Below, piece after piece: positions 16,951-25,646 of a stretch of DNA of 64,000 bases. Under the pieces are notes generated by a model. That model searched no databases. It saw only the letters and a list, made by a program, of their open reading frames with translations, and had not been told where the DNA came from. A program made the translations under genes and the position numbers. Each line of letters starts with the position of its first letter. The first letter of the stretch is position 1. Source of the stretch: Alphaproteobacteria bacterium (GTDB lineage: Bacteria > Pseudomonadota > Alphaproteobacteria > Micavibrionales > Micavibrionaceae); the NCBI GenBank assembly GCA_002690045.1, contig NZDE01000011.1, positions 276,582 to 340,581 of the forward strand, in the 5' to 3' direction.

Positions 16951-17931
16951 TTAAGATCTATCCATTAAGCTGAGCGGATTTTTCGTTTGCGCACCTTTAC
17001 GTAGTTCAAAGTGAAGCTGCGGCGAATCTACGTTACCGCTCATCCCGACAGAGCCGAGCTTTGCGCCACGTGCAATTTGCGCCCCACGCACAACATGAAT
17101 CTTATCCAAATGCGCATAGGCGGAAACCCAACCATCGCTATGCTTGATAAGCACCAGATTACCATAGCCCTTGATTTCATCCCCCGTATAAACCACCACG
17201 CCGTTTTCCGCAGCGCGGACAAGGCTTCCGCGTGGCGCAGCGATATTTATACCATCATTATAAAGACCGCTACCTTTAGAGCCGTATGAAGACACAACCT
17301 TCCCCTTAAGCGGCCATGCAAATTGGCCGCTGGCGCGCTGCGGAATTGATGTTTTTATATATCGGCTTTTGGGCGGCTTAGCAGCCGTCTGTGCACCATT
17401 AGAGACTGCGCCTGTAGGGCGTGCGGATGGGACACTCATATGAACATATTCAGGTTCATTATTTTTTGTACGTGCTGTCGGCTGTTGCATCGCGGCTACA
17501 TTATATGCCATCGGCAAATCCAAAACCTGCCCTTCTTTGATAAGGTAAGGCGCTCTTAAATTATTCTGCCGTACAAGCATGCGCATACTAACGTTAAACA
17601 AACGCGCAATTTCATAAATCGTATCACCGTTACGGACTGTATATTTACGCGGCGGCGGCATTTCAAGGCGCTGCCCCACTTGTAAGATATAGGGTGCCGC
17701 CAATTTATTGCGAATAATAACTTCCTGCATATACACAGCATAGTTTTTAGATATACGCCAAATATTTTCATCACGGATAACGGTATGCATACCCGCACTG
17801 CCCGCACCTTCGCCTCCGCCATAATGCACCACTGGCGCAAGGCGTTTAGGCTCGCCCATCGCACCGACACATCCCACCAATAAAATGGCGCTCAGTGAAG
17901 TAGCAATTACCGATTTCCCTAAACTCTTCAT
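16951..17931 (-). CDS. NlpD-like lipoprotein: two LysM domains and degenerate M23 peptidase domain
   Basis: Outer-membrane-type lipoprotein (lipobox LLVGC, Cys21), 326 aa. Two LysM peptidoglycan-binding modules: HTVIRDENIWRISKNYAVYM... and KYTVRNGDTIYEIARLFNVSM... Both end in lipid-anchoring-free motifs of the VGQRLEMP / EGQVLDLP type. The C-terminal FAWPLKGKVVSSYG ... YGNLVLIKHSDGWVSAYAHLD ... PQLHFELRKG is a LytM/M23 fold in which the first zinc ligand H is replaced (LYNDGINIA), as in E. coli NlpD, which activates amidases rather than cutting. The pcm-nlpD order is classical. Confidence 0.9.
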   Translation of the reverse strand: MKSLGKSVIATSLSAILLVGCVGAMGEPKRLAPVVHYGGGEGAGSAGMHTVIRDENIWRISKNYAVYMQEVIIRNKLAAPYILQVGQRLEMPPPRKYTVRNGDTIYEIARLFNVSMRMLVRQNNLRAPYLIKEGQVLDLPMAYNVAAMQQPTARTKNNEPEYVHMSVPSARPTGAVSNGAQTAAKPPKSRYIKTSIPQRASGQFAWPLKGKVVSSYGSKGSGLYNDGINIAAPRGSLVRAAENGVVVYTGDEIKGYGNLVLIKHSDGWVSAYAHLDKIHVVRGAQIARGAKLGSVGMSGNVDSPQLHFELRKGAQTKNPLSLMDRS

Positions 17932-17945
17932 AGCTTTCCGTTTGT

Positions 17946-18626
17946 TTAGCCGTTTAATTGATATGTATCTTCGATTTGTTCCTGCGCGGACGCAACATTG
18001 GGTAATAAAGGCACAAATTTAACTGGCAGTAGATCAGTTACTGAGTATGTGTCTTCGTCGATTTTCTCATAACGCTTTAACACCTGATTGACACGATCGC
18101 CGACTGGCACAATCATAATACCGCCGATTTTCAACTGTTCAAACAAAGCATCTGGCGGCGTTTCAAATGCCGCGGCGGTAACAATAATTTTATCAAATGG
18201 TTTTTGCTGTGGCCAGCCCTTCATACCATCCGCAGCGAGCGCCGTAATGTTATTGATTTTTAATGCGTCAAAATGCTTTTGCGCTTCAGCCAAAAGCGGC
18301 TTGTGGCGCTCAATCGTGTAAAGACGGCGGCATATTTTTGCAAGTATGACAGCCTGATAGCCCGAACCTGTACCAACCTCTAAAACTTTATCACGATCCG
18401 ACAGACAAAGCGCCTCGCTCATCACCGCCACAACAAAAGGCTGAGATATCGTTTGCCCAAGGCCAATCGGTAAGGCCATATCTTCATAGGCCTTATCCTT
18501 CATTGCATCAGGAATAAAATTTTCACGCGGAGTCGTTTCAATGGCTGATAGCACATTGGTATCCTTGATGCCCATATTGCGGAGCTTCATGATTAAACGA
18601 ATTTTGCGTGTGCTTTCCGTGTTCAT
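17946..18626 (-). CDS. pcm: Protein-L-isoaspartate O-methyltransferase
   Basis: Repairs damaged isoaspartyl residues by SAM-dependent methylation; 226 aa, normal length. YEDMALPIGLGQTISQPFVVA is the PCMT signature, followed by SAM motif I VLEVGTGSGYQAVILA and post-I YTIERHKPL, motif II FDKIIVTAAA, and IMVPVGD. Flanked by serS (1-bp gap, 18626 to 18628) and the nlpD-like gene; surE, often between serS and pcm, is absent. Confidence 0.95.
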   Translation of the reverse strand: MNTESTRKIRLIMKLRNMGIKDTNVLSAIETTPRENFIPDAMKDKAYEDMALPIGLGQTISQPFVVAVMSEALCLSDRDKVLEVGTGSGYQAVILAKICRRLYTIERHKPLLAEAQKHFDALKINNITALAADGMKGWPQQKPFDKIIVTAAAFETPPDALFEQLKIGGIMIVPVGDRVNQVLKRYEKIDEDTYSVTDLLPVKFVPLLPNVASAQEQIEDTYQLNG

Positions 18627-18627
18627 A

Positions 18628-19941
18628 TCAGCCCGCTTTTACAAGCTTTTGCACTTCACCATTTGCAGGTAAAATCTTTTCAATACCGCCCATATATGGT
18701 TTTAACACTTCAGGTACCCAAACGCCTCCATCTTGCGCGTCATAATAATTTTCAACAACCGCAATCAACGCACGGCCAACCGCAACGCCAGAACCATTTA
18801 GCGTGTGTACAAAACGTGTTTCACGCTCATTGGCCTTACGGCAACGTGCCTTCATACGACGCGCCTGAAAATCACCTGTGTTTGATACAGACGAAATTTC
18901 GCGGTAAAGCTGCTGTCCTGGAAGCCACACTTCCAGATCATGCGTTTTCATTGCTGTGCCACCAGTATCCCCCGCACATAGAACAACTGTACGGAATGGT
19001 AATTCCAGTTTCTTCAGAATGTTTTCTGCGCATTCAGTCATACGTGCATGTTCTGCCCAGCTTTCTTCAGGTGTTGTAACGGATACCATTTCAACTTTAT
19101 AGAATTGGTGCTGACGCAGCATGCCGCGTGTATCTTTACCCGCTGCCCCCGCTTCGGAACGGAAACACGGCGTAAAGGCCGTATAACGGCGCGGGAGGTC
19201 TGCCTCATCAACAATCATATCCGCCACAATATTTGTGAGCGATATTTCAGATGTCGCAATCAGCCAATGACCTTGTTCGGTTCTAAAGCTATCTTCACCA
19301 AATTTAGGAAGCTGGCCAGTACCATACATCGCATCATCGCGCACCAAAAGCGGCGGTGAAACTTCAATACAGCCATGTTCTTGAACATGTGTATCTAACA
19401 TAAACTGTGCTAAAGCACGTTCCAAACGGGCAATACCTGAATGCAACATAACGAAACGAGAGCCAGATATTTTGGCGGCTGTTTCAAAATCAATCATGCC
19501 AAGATTTTCACCAATCGCGACATGGTCAGGGAAATCATTTGCACCAACATCACGCGGCGTGCCCCATTTATGGACCTCGACATTGTCATCTTCGTCCGCG
19601 CCCTCTGGAACAGCTTCGTCTAGTATATTTGGTAAGCATGACAACATGACATTAATTTCATCAGCAAGAATACTTGCACGTTCTTCTAACGCTGCCATTT
19701 CATCCTTGATACCTGCGACTTCAGCCATAATCGAATCTGCATCACCGCCTTGTGATTTGATCTTGCCAATCTCTTTGGACAGTTCATTACGCTTTTGCTG
19801 TAAGGTTTGCAGCTTAGTTTGACCGTCGCGCCATTCAGTATCTAGCGCAAGGATTTGTGGCGTTTGCGCTTCTAATCCACGGCGCGCCCATGCGCGGTCA
19901 AAAAATTCGGGTTCTTTTCTAATTGCTTTAATGTCAAACAT
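18628..19941 (-). CDS. serS: Seryl-tRNA synthetase
   Basis: Class II aminoacyl-tRNA synthetase, 437 aa. The N-terminal coiled-coil arm that grips the tRNA long arm covers about residues 30-100 ([17 protein letters not shown]...). Catalytic motifs: motif 2 [24 protein letters not shown], and motif 3 [19 protein letters not shown]. Heads the serS-pcm-nlpD operon. Confidence 0.97.
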   Translation of the reverse strand: MFDIKAIRKEPEFFDRAWARRGLEAQTPQILALDTEWRDGQTKLQTLQQKRNELSKEIGKIKSQGGDADSIMAEVAGIKDEMAALEERASILADEINVMLSCLPNILDEAVPEGADEDDNVEVHKWGTPRDVGANDFPDHVAIGENLGMIDFETAAKISGSRFVMLHSGIARLERALAQFMLDTHVQEHGCIEVSPPLLVRDDAMYGTGQLPKFGEDSFRTEQGHWLIATSEISLTNIVADMIVDEADLPRRYTAFTPCFRSEAGAAGKDTRGMLRQHQFYKVEMVSVTTPEESWAEHARMTECAENILKKLELPFRTVVLCAGDTGGTAMKTHDLEVWLPGQQLYREISSVSNTGDFQARRMKARCRKANERETRFVHTLNGSGVAVGRALIAVVENYYDAQDGGVWVPEVLKPYMGGIEKILPANGEVQKLVKAG

Positions 19942-19997
19942 ATCTATCTTCTGTTATGGTAGGGTATTAACGTCAATTACCGAAAATAGCGGGAAAT

Positions 19998-20828
19998 ATG
20001 CATTCAGACAAGAGAATCTATCATCTCATACCGCCAAAAAGTGAAGAAAATTTGCCGCTTCTATTCGAATCCCCGCATAGCGGCACTTTTCACCCTGAAG
20101 ATGGCGATGAACATATCCCATCCGGAAAAGTTTTTCCGGGCGTTGACCGTTTTGTCGACCAACTCTTCGCTTTTGTCCCTGATATAGGCGCGAGCCTAAT
20201 CCATGCGCATTTCACACGCTGTTATATCGACCCAAACCGCGCCCTTGATGATATGCGCCCTGAATGGTTTAACGCACCGTGGCCAGCCCCGCTTTCCCCA
20301 ACGGAAAAAAGCGAACATGGCATTGGCCTGATCTGGCCGAAACAATGTGGCATCACCCATGAACCAGACGATATTCAAAGCCGTATAGACGGATATTATC
20401 GCCCCTATCACCAAGCTATACAAAATGAAATAGATGCACTACACAAACGGCATGGACGCAGCCTGCATATTAGCTGCCATTCCGCCCCTGATAAAATCAT
20501 GGTGCCGCAAATTAACCCACGCGTAAATTACAAAGCCGACATTGTCATTAGTGACCAATTCGGCCATACGGCGGATGCTGCCATAGGTAAAAAACTGCGT
20601 AAATTATTTGAAGAGCTCGGCTATAAGGCACTCAGCAACGACCCTTTCCAAGGTGATGAGCTTATCCGCGCACATGGCAGCCCACAAAACAAGCGCCATA
20701 GCATCCAAATTGAAATCAATCGCCGCCTTTATATGGATGAACAGAAAATAAAAATACACGATAAGCGATTTGCCAAGCTGCAAAATGATTTACGTGATAT
20801 TTTTATCAGCTTACATCGTCAAATATGA
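19998..20828 (+). CDS. N-formylglutamate amidohydrolase family protein
   Basis: Zinc-dependent hydrolase of the FGase family (final step of one histidine breakdown route, formylglutamate to glutamate and formate). 276 aa. Family marks: LLFESPHSGTFHP at the N-terminus, GVDRFVDQLF, ARCYID-type TRCYIDPNRALDDM, GRSLHISCHSAP and HSIQIEINRRLYMD. No hut genes lie nearby, so the physiological substrate could differ. Divergent from serS. Confidence 0.88.
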   Translation: MHSDKRIYHLIPPKSEENLPLLFESPHSGTFHPEDGDEHIPSGKVFPGVDRFVDQLFAFVPDIGASLIHAHFTRCYIDPNRALDDMRPEWFNAPWPAPLSPTEKSEHGIGLIWPKQCGITHEPDDIQSRIDGYYRPYHQAIQNEIDALHKRHGRSLHISCHSAPDKIMVPQINPRVNYKADIVISDQFGHTADAAIGKKLRKLFEELGYKALSNDPFQGDELIRAHGSPQNKRHSIQIEINRRLYMDEQKIKIHDKRFAKLQNDLRDIFISLHRQI

Positions 20829-20840
20829 TTTTCATAACAG

Positions 20841-20869
20841 CTTGACTTTTTCATAATTGAGTGCTAGAC
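20841..20869 (+). promoter_or_regulatory. Candidate promoter of the three-gene paralogue operon
   Basis: CTTGAC (20841-20846), 17 bp, CTAGAC (20864-20869), against the alphaproteobacterial CTTGAC-N17-CTATAT. The -35 box is perfect, the -10 box weak, which suggests a need for an activator or conditional use. Confidence 0.45.
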
Positions 20870-20893
20870 CTGCATATAAATATAAAATGCAGG
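20869..20893 (+). promoter_or_regulatory. Inverted repeat covering the ribosome site of the first paralogue
   Basis: CCTGCAT (20869-20875) and ATGCAGG (20887-20893) form a 7-bp stem around an 11-nt A/T-only loop. The right arm includes most of the AGGG ribosome site for the ATG at 20904. If transcribed, the stem would hide the site and could act as a thermosensor-like switch. If transcription begins at the promoter above, the left arm is mostly outside the mRNA and the repeat would rather be an operator. Confidence 0.4.
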
Positions 20894-20903
20894 GAATATA
20901 AGC

Positions 20904-21215
20904 ATGAGCCTATCAACCATTTTTATAACCGTTAGCGCAAAGGTCAATGATGATTTTATCGATTATCCTGTAAATGTCGACAATATCATGGCTTACCCGC
21001 CTACAAACGAGAAAGATGCCAATACGCGGATTGATCTAAACGCATATTATCAGCCTATTGGTTTTGTACACCTCGCAGAAGCTTTTAGCTACAGTGAAGT
21101 AAAAACCGCCCTTTTCGTTAAAGAAACCCCTGAAGAAATTACGCAGAAAATAGCCGATGCGAAAGCTGAACAGCTTAAAATTTTCAAGAAAAGTGGCGTT
21201 ACACTAATCGTTTAA
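20904..21215 (+). CDS. Unknown small protein, paralogue 1 of 3
   Basis: 103 aa, first of three tandem related genes. MSLSTIFITVSAK opens the protein; shared blocks are FxITV, VNVDNIM, DANTRIDL, ALFVKETPEE and a C-terminus ending in hydrophobic residues (LIV). No signal peptide, membrane segment or cysteine. The fold looks like a short beta-rich start followed by a C-terminal helix (inference from pattern). I do not recognise the family. Ribosome site AGGG at 20891-20894. Confidence 0.75.
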   Translation: MSLSTIFITVSAKVNDDFIDYPVNVDNIMAYPPTNEKDANTRIDLNAYYQPIGFVHLAEAFSYSEVKTALFVKETPEEITQKIADAKAEQLKIFKKSGVTLIV

Positions 21216-21229
21216 TAAGGAACAGGCCA

Positions 21230-21589
21230 ATGAGCATAGTTAATGATTTTGAAATTACTGTACATGCAAAATCTGTTGTATCTAAAGATAAGTACTCACC
21301 CTGTCAGGTGAACGTTGATAGCATACTTATGACAACAGATATCCGCACAGAAGGTAAAGACAATAAAGACGCAAACACACGTATTGACCTAAAACATATT
21401 TACAACACATCAGGATCAATGGTTACGGCTGTACAATATGACCCAGACTTCTGGAGTGATACAAAAAAACATAAAGTACAATCCGCCCTATTTATCAAAG
21501 AAACGATTGAAGAGCTCAATGCCCTAAAAGAAGACGGACGTAAAGCACATCTTAAAATGCTGCGCGAATCCCGCATGAATATTGTATAA
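21230..21589 (+). CDS. Unknown small protein, paralogue 2 of 3
   Basis: 119 aa. Starts 14 bp after paralogue 1 with AAGGAACAGG ahead of the ATG. FEITVHAK, CQVNVDSILM, DANTRIDL and SALFIKETIEEL align with paralogue 1 and, less well, with paralogue 3; there is an extra loop of about 15 residues in the middle (VQYDPDFWSDTKK). One Cys. C-terminus ends MNIV. Clearly a duplicated gene, diverged well beyond recent duplication. Confidence 0.75.
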   Translation: MSIVNDFEITVHAKSVVSKDKYSPCQVNVDSILMTTDIRTEGKDNKDANTRIDLKHIYNTSGSMVTAVQYDPDFWSDTKKHKVQSALFIKETIEELNALKEDGRKAHLKMLRESRMNIV

Positions 21590-21603
21590 AAAGGAAGAAG
21601 AAA

Positions 21604-21936
21604 ATGAGCCTAGCGACAAGTTTTGAAATTACTGTTCACTCAAGTGATATTAACTATAATAGCGACATTGTGCCTGTAAAGCTTATGTTCAACAATATTG
21701 CAATGCGTCATCCTTTAACTGAAGATAACGCAGAAATAGAAACCCGTCGGGCAAAAAACCAAGCTTTAACGCGCATCCACCTGAATAGCGCGATTCTAAG
21801 AGACAAAAGCACAAGCGAGCATGTAAAGCGTAACCTTGATGTACTGGAATCTAACGAAGAAATTGATGTGCTTATTGAAAAGGCGATGGCGGCGCATGTT
21901 CAGAAATTACAAAAAATGCGCGCATTAATCATTTAA
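21604..21936 (+). CDS. Unknown small protein, paralogue 3 of 3
   Basis: 110 aa, 14 bp after paralogue 2, ribosome site AAGGAAG. Begins MSLATSFEITVHSSD, retains ALTRIHL for DANTRIDL and the helical C-terminus ending ALII, but has lost the ALFxKET block, so it is the most divergent copy. Its stop overlaps the 3' end of the convergent PstS-like gene by 12 bp. The equal 14-bp spacing of the three genes implies one mRNA. Confidence 0.72.
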   Translation: MSLATSFEITVHSSDINYNSDIVPVKLMFNNIAMRHPLTEDNAEIETRRAKNQALTRIHLNSAILRDKSTSEHVKRNLDVLESNEEIDVLIEKAMAAHVQKLQKMRALII

Positions 21937-22715
21937 CGGTTCAAGCTCATGCTGAAACTCAAAATGTAGATAATCAATCAGCTTATCTATTTCAGCGCTC
22001 ACATGCCCTGATCTAGTCAACAAAAATAATGGCTGATGAATTTCTGTATCAAGCTTAATTTCATTCACTTTATCGGACACCATATCCTCGGTCACTACTC
22101 CTAACGCATATCGTGTGTGTTCAACCATTTTAATAATCTTCTCAGCACTTTTCATGCGCGCCAATTTGGCGTCAATATATTGCCCTTCAAGCAAAGTGTT
22201 TTCAATTGTTGCGCGTATTCCGCCCGATGCATATTCACTGACAACCAAAATATGTCGTCATCCCCGCCAAATGCACGCCAGTTTTTCGCACGCCCGCTAA
22301 GGATATTATATATTTGCGGCTGCGTTAAATGTGTAACAGGGTTATCTTTATGCGTAATAAATACAATTTTACGCTCCGCTATTTTTAAGGCATTAAGCCG
22401 ATCCCAATCAATATGCGCAATTCTGAATTTTAAGACCTGAACAGGTGTAGATATCATGGCGATATCTACCTTACCATCACTTAATGCGCGCACCCCGCGC
22501 CCAGAATTAGATACATCTAACTTCACTTTAATATCAGGATTTTCTTCAGAAAAGCTTTCTAACGCCCCCTTAATCGCCAACGCCACTGTTGATGAACCAA
22601 CCAAGCGTATTTCACCCGCATAGAGCGGAGAGACTATAAAATTGCTGCAAAAGAGCGCAATTAAGATGTATATGAAAAAATACCTGCGCATTAACAAAAA
22701 TATATAAACAAACAA
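21925..22715 (-). pseudogene. PstS-like periplasmic binding protein with a frameshift
   Basis: Two overlapping minus-strand frames join into one protein of about 263 aa. The first (22715 down to about 22250) has a signal peptide and the PBP-like GEIRLVGSSTVALAIKGALESF, NSGRGVRALSDGKVDIAM and a GxSGRAKNW-type block; the second continues VVSEYASGGIRATIENTLL. Frame is restored by adding one T to the TTTT run at plus 22247-22252 (sense ATATTTTGG). So a single base is missing in a homopolymer: a recent mutation or a sequencing error. The family binds phosphate or similar anions. No transporter genes are next to it. Confidence 0.7.
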
Positions 22716-22726
22716 ATAAATAAATA

Positions 22727-22753
22727 GAAAGCGCCTAACTAAAAGGCGCTTTC
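22727..22753 (-). terminator. Terminator of dksA
   Basis: GAAAGCGCC (22727-22735) pairs with GGCGCTTTC (22745-22753) over a 9-nt loop, followed on the minus strand by TATTTATTTATTTG. It lies just past the dksA stop. Confidence 0.75.
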
Positions 22754-22762
22754 AAAAAAAGA

Positions 22763-23194
22763 TTAATCGTCACGGTGCGTTTTTTCTAAACGCTCATGCC
22801 GCTCTTGCGCCTCTAGGCTGAGCGTGGCAATTGGGCGCGCATCCAAACGACCTACAGAAATAGGCTCGCCTGTTTCTTCGCAATAGCCATACTCGTCTTC
22901 TTCAAGACGGGTAAGTGCCTTGTTAATTTTGCTGATAAGCTTACGTTCACGGTCACGTGTGCGCAGTTCCAATGCGTGATCTGTTTCAGCTGATGCACGA
23001 TCCGCCAAATCTGGCTTTTGTAGCTCGGTGCTTTGCAATGTATTTGCAATTGTTTCCGATGATCCTTTCAAAAGCTCTTCACGCCATGCGATCAGCTTCT
23101 GACGGAAATATTCTTTCATCATCGGATTCATGAATTCTTCATCCTGGCTTGGCTTATAATCTTGCGGGAGTATTACGCTGCCTTCTTTCGCCAT
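22763..23194 (-). CDS. dksA: RNA polymerase-binding transcription factor DksA
   Basis: Binds the secondary channel of RNA polymerase and mediates the stringent response with ppGpp. I start at 23194 (MAKEGSV), with AGAGG 8 nt upstream; an ATG two codons earlier is too close. YFRQKLIAWREELLKGS, coiled coil with DRASAETDHALELRTRDRERKLI, and EYGYCEETGEPISVGRLDARP are diagnostic. The zinc finger is reduced to one Cys (later positions read ATLSLEAQ), the usual alphaproteobacterial variant. 143 aa. Confidence 0.94.
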   Translation of the reverse strand: MAKEGSVILPQDYKPSQDEEFMNPMMKEYFRQKLIAWREELLKGSSETIANTLQSTELQKPDLADRASAETDHALELRTRDRERKLISKINKALTRLEEDEYGYCEETGEPISVGRLDARPIATLSLEAQERHERLEKTHRDD

Positions 23195-23356
23195 GTTCAT
23201 ACCTCTTATACTATTATATCCTAAATATGGTTATTGTACCGCCCTGCAATCGCGCAGAGACTAAATAGAATGGCACAAAATTCTTACTAAAATATCAACA
23301 AATCAACAATAAGCAAACCAGAAATGCGCTTTATGCATCAGAGTATATACAAATAT

Positions 23357-23830
23357 TTACGCGGACTGCCCTTTTTCGGCCTCATGTTTATCAATGGCGT
23401 AACGCATTTTTGCAATTTCGATCTGTGCGCGCAGGTCAATTTCATCCAGAATCGCCGTCAAACGTACATCATCAATACGCTCACGGTGAGATGCGACAAC
23501 ATCTGCAATATTCAATAGATGTCCTACTGTCAGATTCCCTAGTACAAGAGCATCTCTAACCTTCTCAAGTTCATCAAGTAACCCCATCGCACGCTGACGC
23601 ATTCGCCCTCGTGATGCACGCTGTGCAGGATCGTCAGCACCCTGAACGGCTAATAGAGAATCAACGAAGGCAATATGCTGCGTCGTACTTACCGGCGCAG
23701 CACTTTCGGTCGCGCTTGATTCTTCTGTTGAAGAAACCTCAAACGCCTGACCGCCTTTATCTTTGTTTTTATCGTCGACCTTCTTTTTACCCTGCGTAGG
23801 TCTAGTTGGGCCGGTACCGCTTATTTTCAT
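23357..23830 (-). CDS. fliX: Flagellar assembly regulator FliX
   Basis: In Caulobacter FliX couples early flagellar assembly to the sigma-54 activator FlbD. 157 aa. Starts MKISGTGPTRP, then a charged linker, then a helical C-terminal domain with MRQRAMGLLDELEKVRDALVLGN, LLNIADVVASHRERIDDVRLTAILDEIDLRAQIEIAK. Divergent from flgI, the standard alphaproteobacterial arrangement. Its presence predicts FlbD-type control of the sigma-54 promoters here; flbD itself is not in the window. Confidence 0.93.
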   Translation of the reverse strand: MKISGTGPTRPTQGKKKVDDKNKDKGGQAFEVSSTEESSATESAAPVSTTQHIAFVDSLLAVQGADDPAQRASRGRMRQRAMGLLDELEKVRDALVLGNLTVGHLLNIADVVASHRERIDDVRLTAILDEIDLRAQIEIAKMRYAIDKHEAEKGQSA

Positions 23831-23949
23831 GGATTTACTCTTATAATCAAATCATCTACAGAACTATATTCATCTATAACTATACCATATTTCCTAATCA
23901 TTGAAAAAGCGTATCGCATGCACTTAGGCAAAAAATGCCCCCTTCCATC

Positions 23950-24001
23950 AGGCAATTTTATCGACCTGATATATATTGCCGCCCACAACACTGGCAATAT
24001 A
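23950..24001. promoter_or_regulatory. Candidate activator sites upstream of flgI
   Basis: AGGCAATTTTA (23950-23960) and a 9-bp inverted repeat, TATATTGCC (23972-23980) with GGCAATATA (23993-24001) around a 12-bp spacer, lie 40-90 bp upstream of the sigma-54 -24 element. GGCAATTTT recurs 100 bp upstream of the flgF promoter (60804-60812). Position and GGCAA core fit FlbD-type enhancer (ftr-like) sites. Confidence 0.5.
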
Positions 24002-24038
24002 ATCGTACAAAATCAAAGCTTTAACGTTCAAAAATAGA

Positions 24039-24056
24039 CTGGCACAGAATTCGCAT
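24039..24056 (+). promoter_or_regulatory. Sigma-54 promoter of the flgI operon
   Basis: CTGGCACAGAATTCGCAT: GG at 24041-24042 and GC at 24053-24054, exactly 10 bp apart, with TGGCAC at -24 and TCGCA (consensus TTGCA) at -12. Start expected near 24066, 33 bp before the flgI ATG. Confidence 0.82.
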
Positions 24057-24098
24057 TGTAAGCAGTGCTGAATTTTTATTTTTTACATGAGGCACGTT

Positions 24099-25265
24099 AT
24101 GAAACCATTAGAAAACAACTTAGAAAGACTGATTAAAGAGGCTGGATACCTAGTCGTATTATATATTGTCTTAATAGGCAGTTTTTTCGTATTCGGATTT
24201 TCCGTGCGTGCCGAAGCCAAAACCACACGCATTAAAGACATTGTCGATATTGAAGGCGTTCGTGACAACATGTTGATCGGCTATGGTCTTGTTGTTGGCT
24301 TAAATGGAACAGGCGATTCTTTAAACAATTCCCCATTCACACAACAAAGCTTGATTGCGATGCTAGAGCGCCTTGGCGTTAATATCCGCGGTGAGAACCT
24401 AAACACAGGTAACGTAGCCGCCGTTATGGTGACAGCGACCCTACCGCCCTTCACTAACCAAGGCGCACGTATTGACATTAATGTATCCGCCATGGGTGAT
24501 GCATCCAGTCTTCAAGGCGGTACACTTCTGGTTACGCCATTAAAAGGTGCAGATGGTGAAGTCTACGCCATTGGTCAGGGCACAATCACTGTTGGTGGTT
24601 TTGCAGCAGGCGGTGATGCGCAGACCATCACACAAAACACACCTACCACTGGACGCATTGCCGAAGGCGCAATTGTTGAGCGTGAAATTCTGTTTGATTT
24701 GAACAGACAGAACAATGTCCGCCTTGTGCTGCGCAACCCTGACTTTACAACAGCTCGCCGTATTGCCCGTGCTATTAACGGCTTTATGGGACAAGATATT
24801 TCTTTGGCGGAAAACTCTGCCAGTGTGAAGGTTAACCTTACACGTGAATATAATGGCACATTAGTTGACCTTATTACTGATATTGAACAGCTACCGGTAC
24901 AACCTGATCAGCTTGCACGCATCGTCATTGACGAAAACTCAGGTGTTATTGTTATCGGCGCTAATGTTCGCATAAACAACGTCGCGATTGCCCAAGGCAG
25001 TTTGACCATCAAAGTGACTGAAACCCCTCAGGTCTCTCAACCAAGTCCATTTTCTGAGACTGGCGAAACTGTGGTGGTCCCTCGTACTGAGCTTGAGGTT
25101 AATCGCGGTGATGATGTCCGCTTGGCCGAACTTGATACAGGTGTATCTCTTCAAGACCTTGTAACCGGCTTAAACAAATTAGGGGTAGGCCCGCGCGACA
25201 TCATCACCATTTTACACGCAATCAAAGCTGCAGGTGCGCTGCAGGCAGAAATCACTACGATGTAA
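24099..25265 (+). CDS. flgI: Flagellar P-ring protein FlgI
   Basis: Forms the P ring around the flagellar rod in the peptidoglycan layer. Start at 24099 with GAGG 6 nt upstream (388 aa). A long signal segment ends around FSVRAEA, followed by RIKDIVDIEGVRDNMLIGYGLVVGLNGTGD, LERLGV, NVAAVMVTATLPPF, GTLLVTPLKGADGEVYAIGQG and C-terminal VSLQDLVTGLNKLGVGPRDIITILHAIKAAGAL, all highly conserved. First gene of flgI-flgJ-flgN-fliK. Confidence 0.97.
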   Translation: MKPLENNLERLIKEAGYLVVLYIVLIGSFFVFGFSVRAEAKTTRIKDIVDIEGVRDNMLIGYGLVVGLNGTGDSLNNSPFTQQSLIAMLERLGVNIRGENLNTGNVAAVMVTATLPPFTNQGARIDINVSAMGDASSLQGGTLLVTPLKGADGEVYAIGQGTITVGGFAAGGDAQTITQNTPTTGRIAEGAIVEREILFDLNRQNNVRLVLRNPDFTTARRIARAINGFMGQDISLAENSASVKVNLTREYNGTLVDLITDIEQLPVQPDQLARIVIDENSGVIVIGANVRINNVAIAQGSLTIKVTETPQVSQPSPFSETGETVVVPRTELEVNRGDDVRLAELDTGVSLQDLVTGLNKLGVGPRDIITILHAIKAAGALQAEITTM

Positions 25266-25277
25266 GGAGGGCATGAT

Positions 25278-25619
25278 ATGAGCACAGGTATAGACAGTAC
25301 AGTACAATTTGCCCAACAACAGCTAGGGGATGCAACAGCAACCAAAAGAGCGCAAAACCTTGCCGCGGAACATGGTGGTAATTTCGACGAAGCCGCAGCG
25401 GACTTTGAAGCCATGTTCATCACGCAAATGCTTAAGCCCCTATTTGAAAGCATTGAAGTCAACCCAATGTTTGGTGGCGGCAAAGGGGAAGAAATTTTCC
25501 AAGGCTTTTTGATTGAAGAATACGGCAAATCATTAGGCCAAGCTGGCGGCGTTGGTATAGCCGACCATGTCAAACAAGAATTAATCCGCATACAAGAAAT
25601 GGCACAAAAGCAACAATAA
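25278..25619 (+). CDS. flgJ: FlgJ-type rod-binding protein, single domain
   Basis: 113 aa, corresponding to the N-terminal rod-cap domain of FlgJ only; the muramidase half is absent, as usual in alphaproteobacteria. AADFEAMFITQMLKPLFESI, GGGKGEEIFQGFLIEEYGKSLGQAGGVGIAD match. AAGGAGGG 6 nt before ATG 25278. 12 bp after flgI. Confidence 0.9.
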   Translation: MSTGIDSTVQFAQQQLGDATATKRAQNLAAEHGGNFDEAAADFEAMFITQMLKPLFESIEVNPMFGGGKGEEIFQGFLIEEYGKSLGQAGGVGIADHVKQELIRIQEMAQKQQ

Positions 25620-25646
25620 TTAGCCCCGTGCATAAGGAGATTTATA

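Noticed and set aside
23920-23945. GG/GC-spaced minus-strand sequence resembling a sigma-54 promoter for fliX
   Set aside because: The GC is placed at 10 bp only from a run of G, and neither TGGCAC nor TTGC context is present; it is better seen as a GGCA/TGCC short hairpin.
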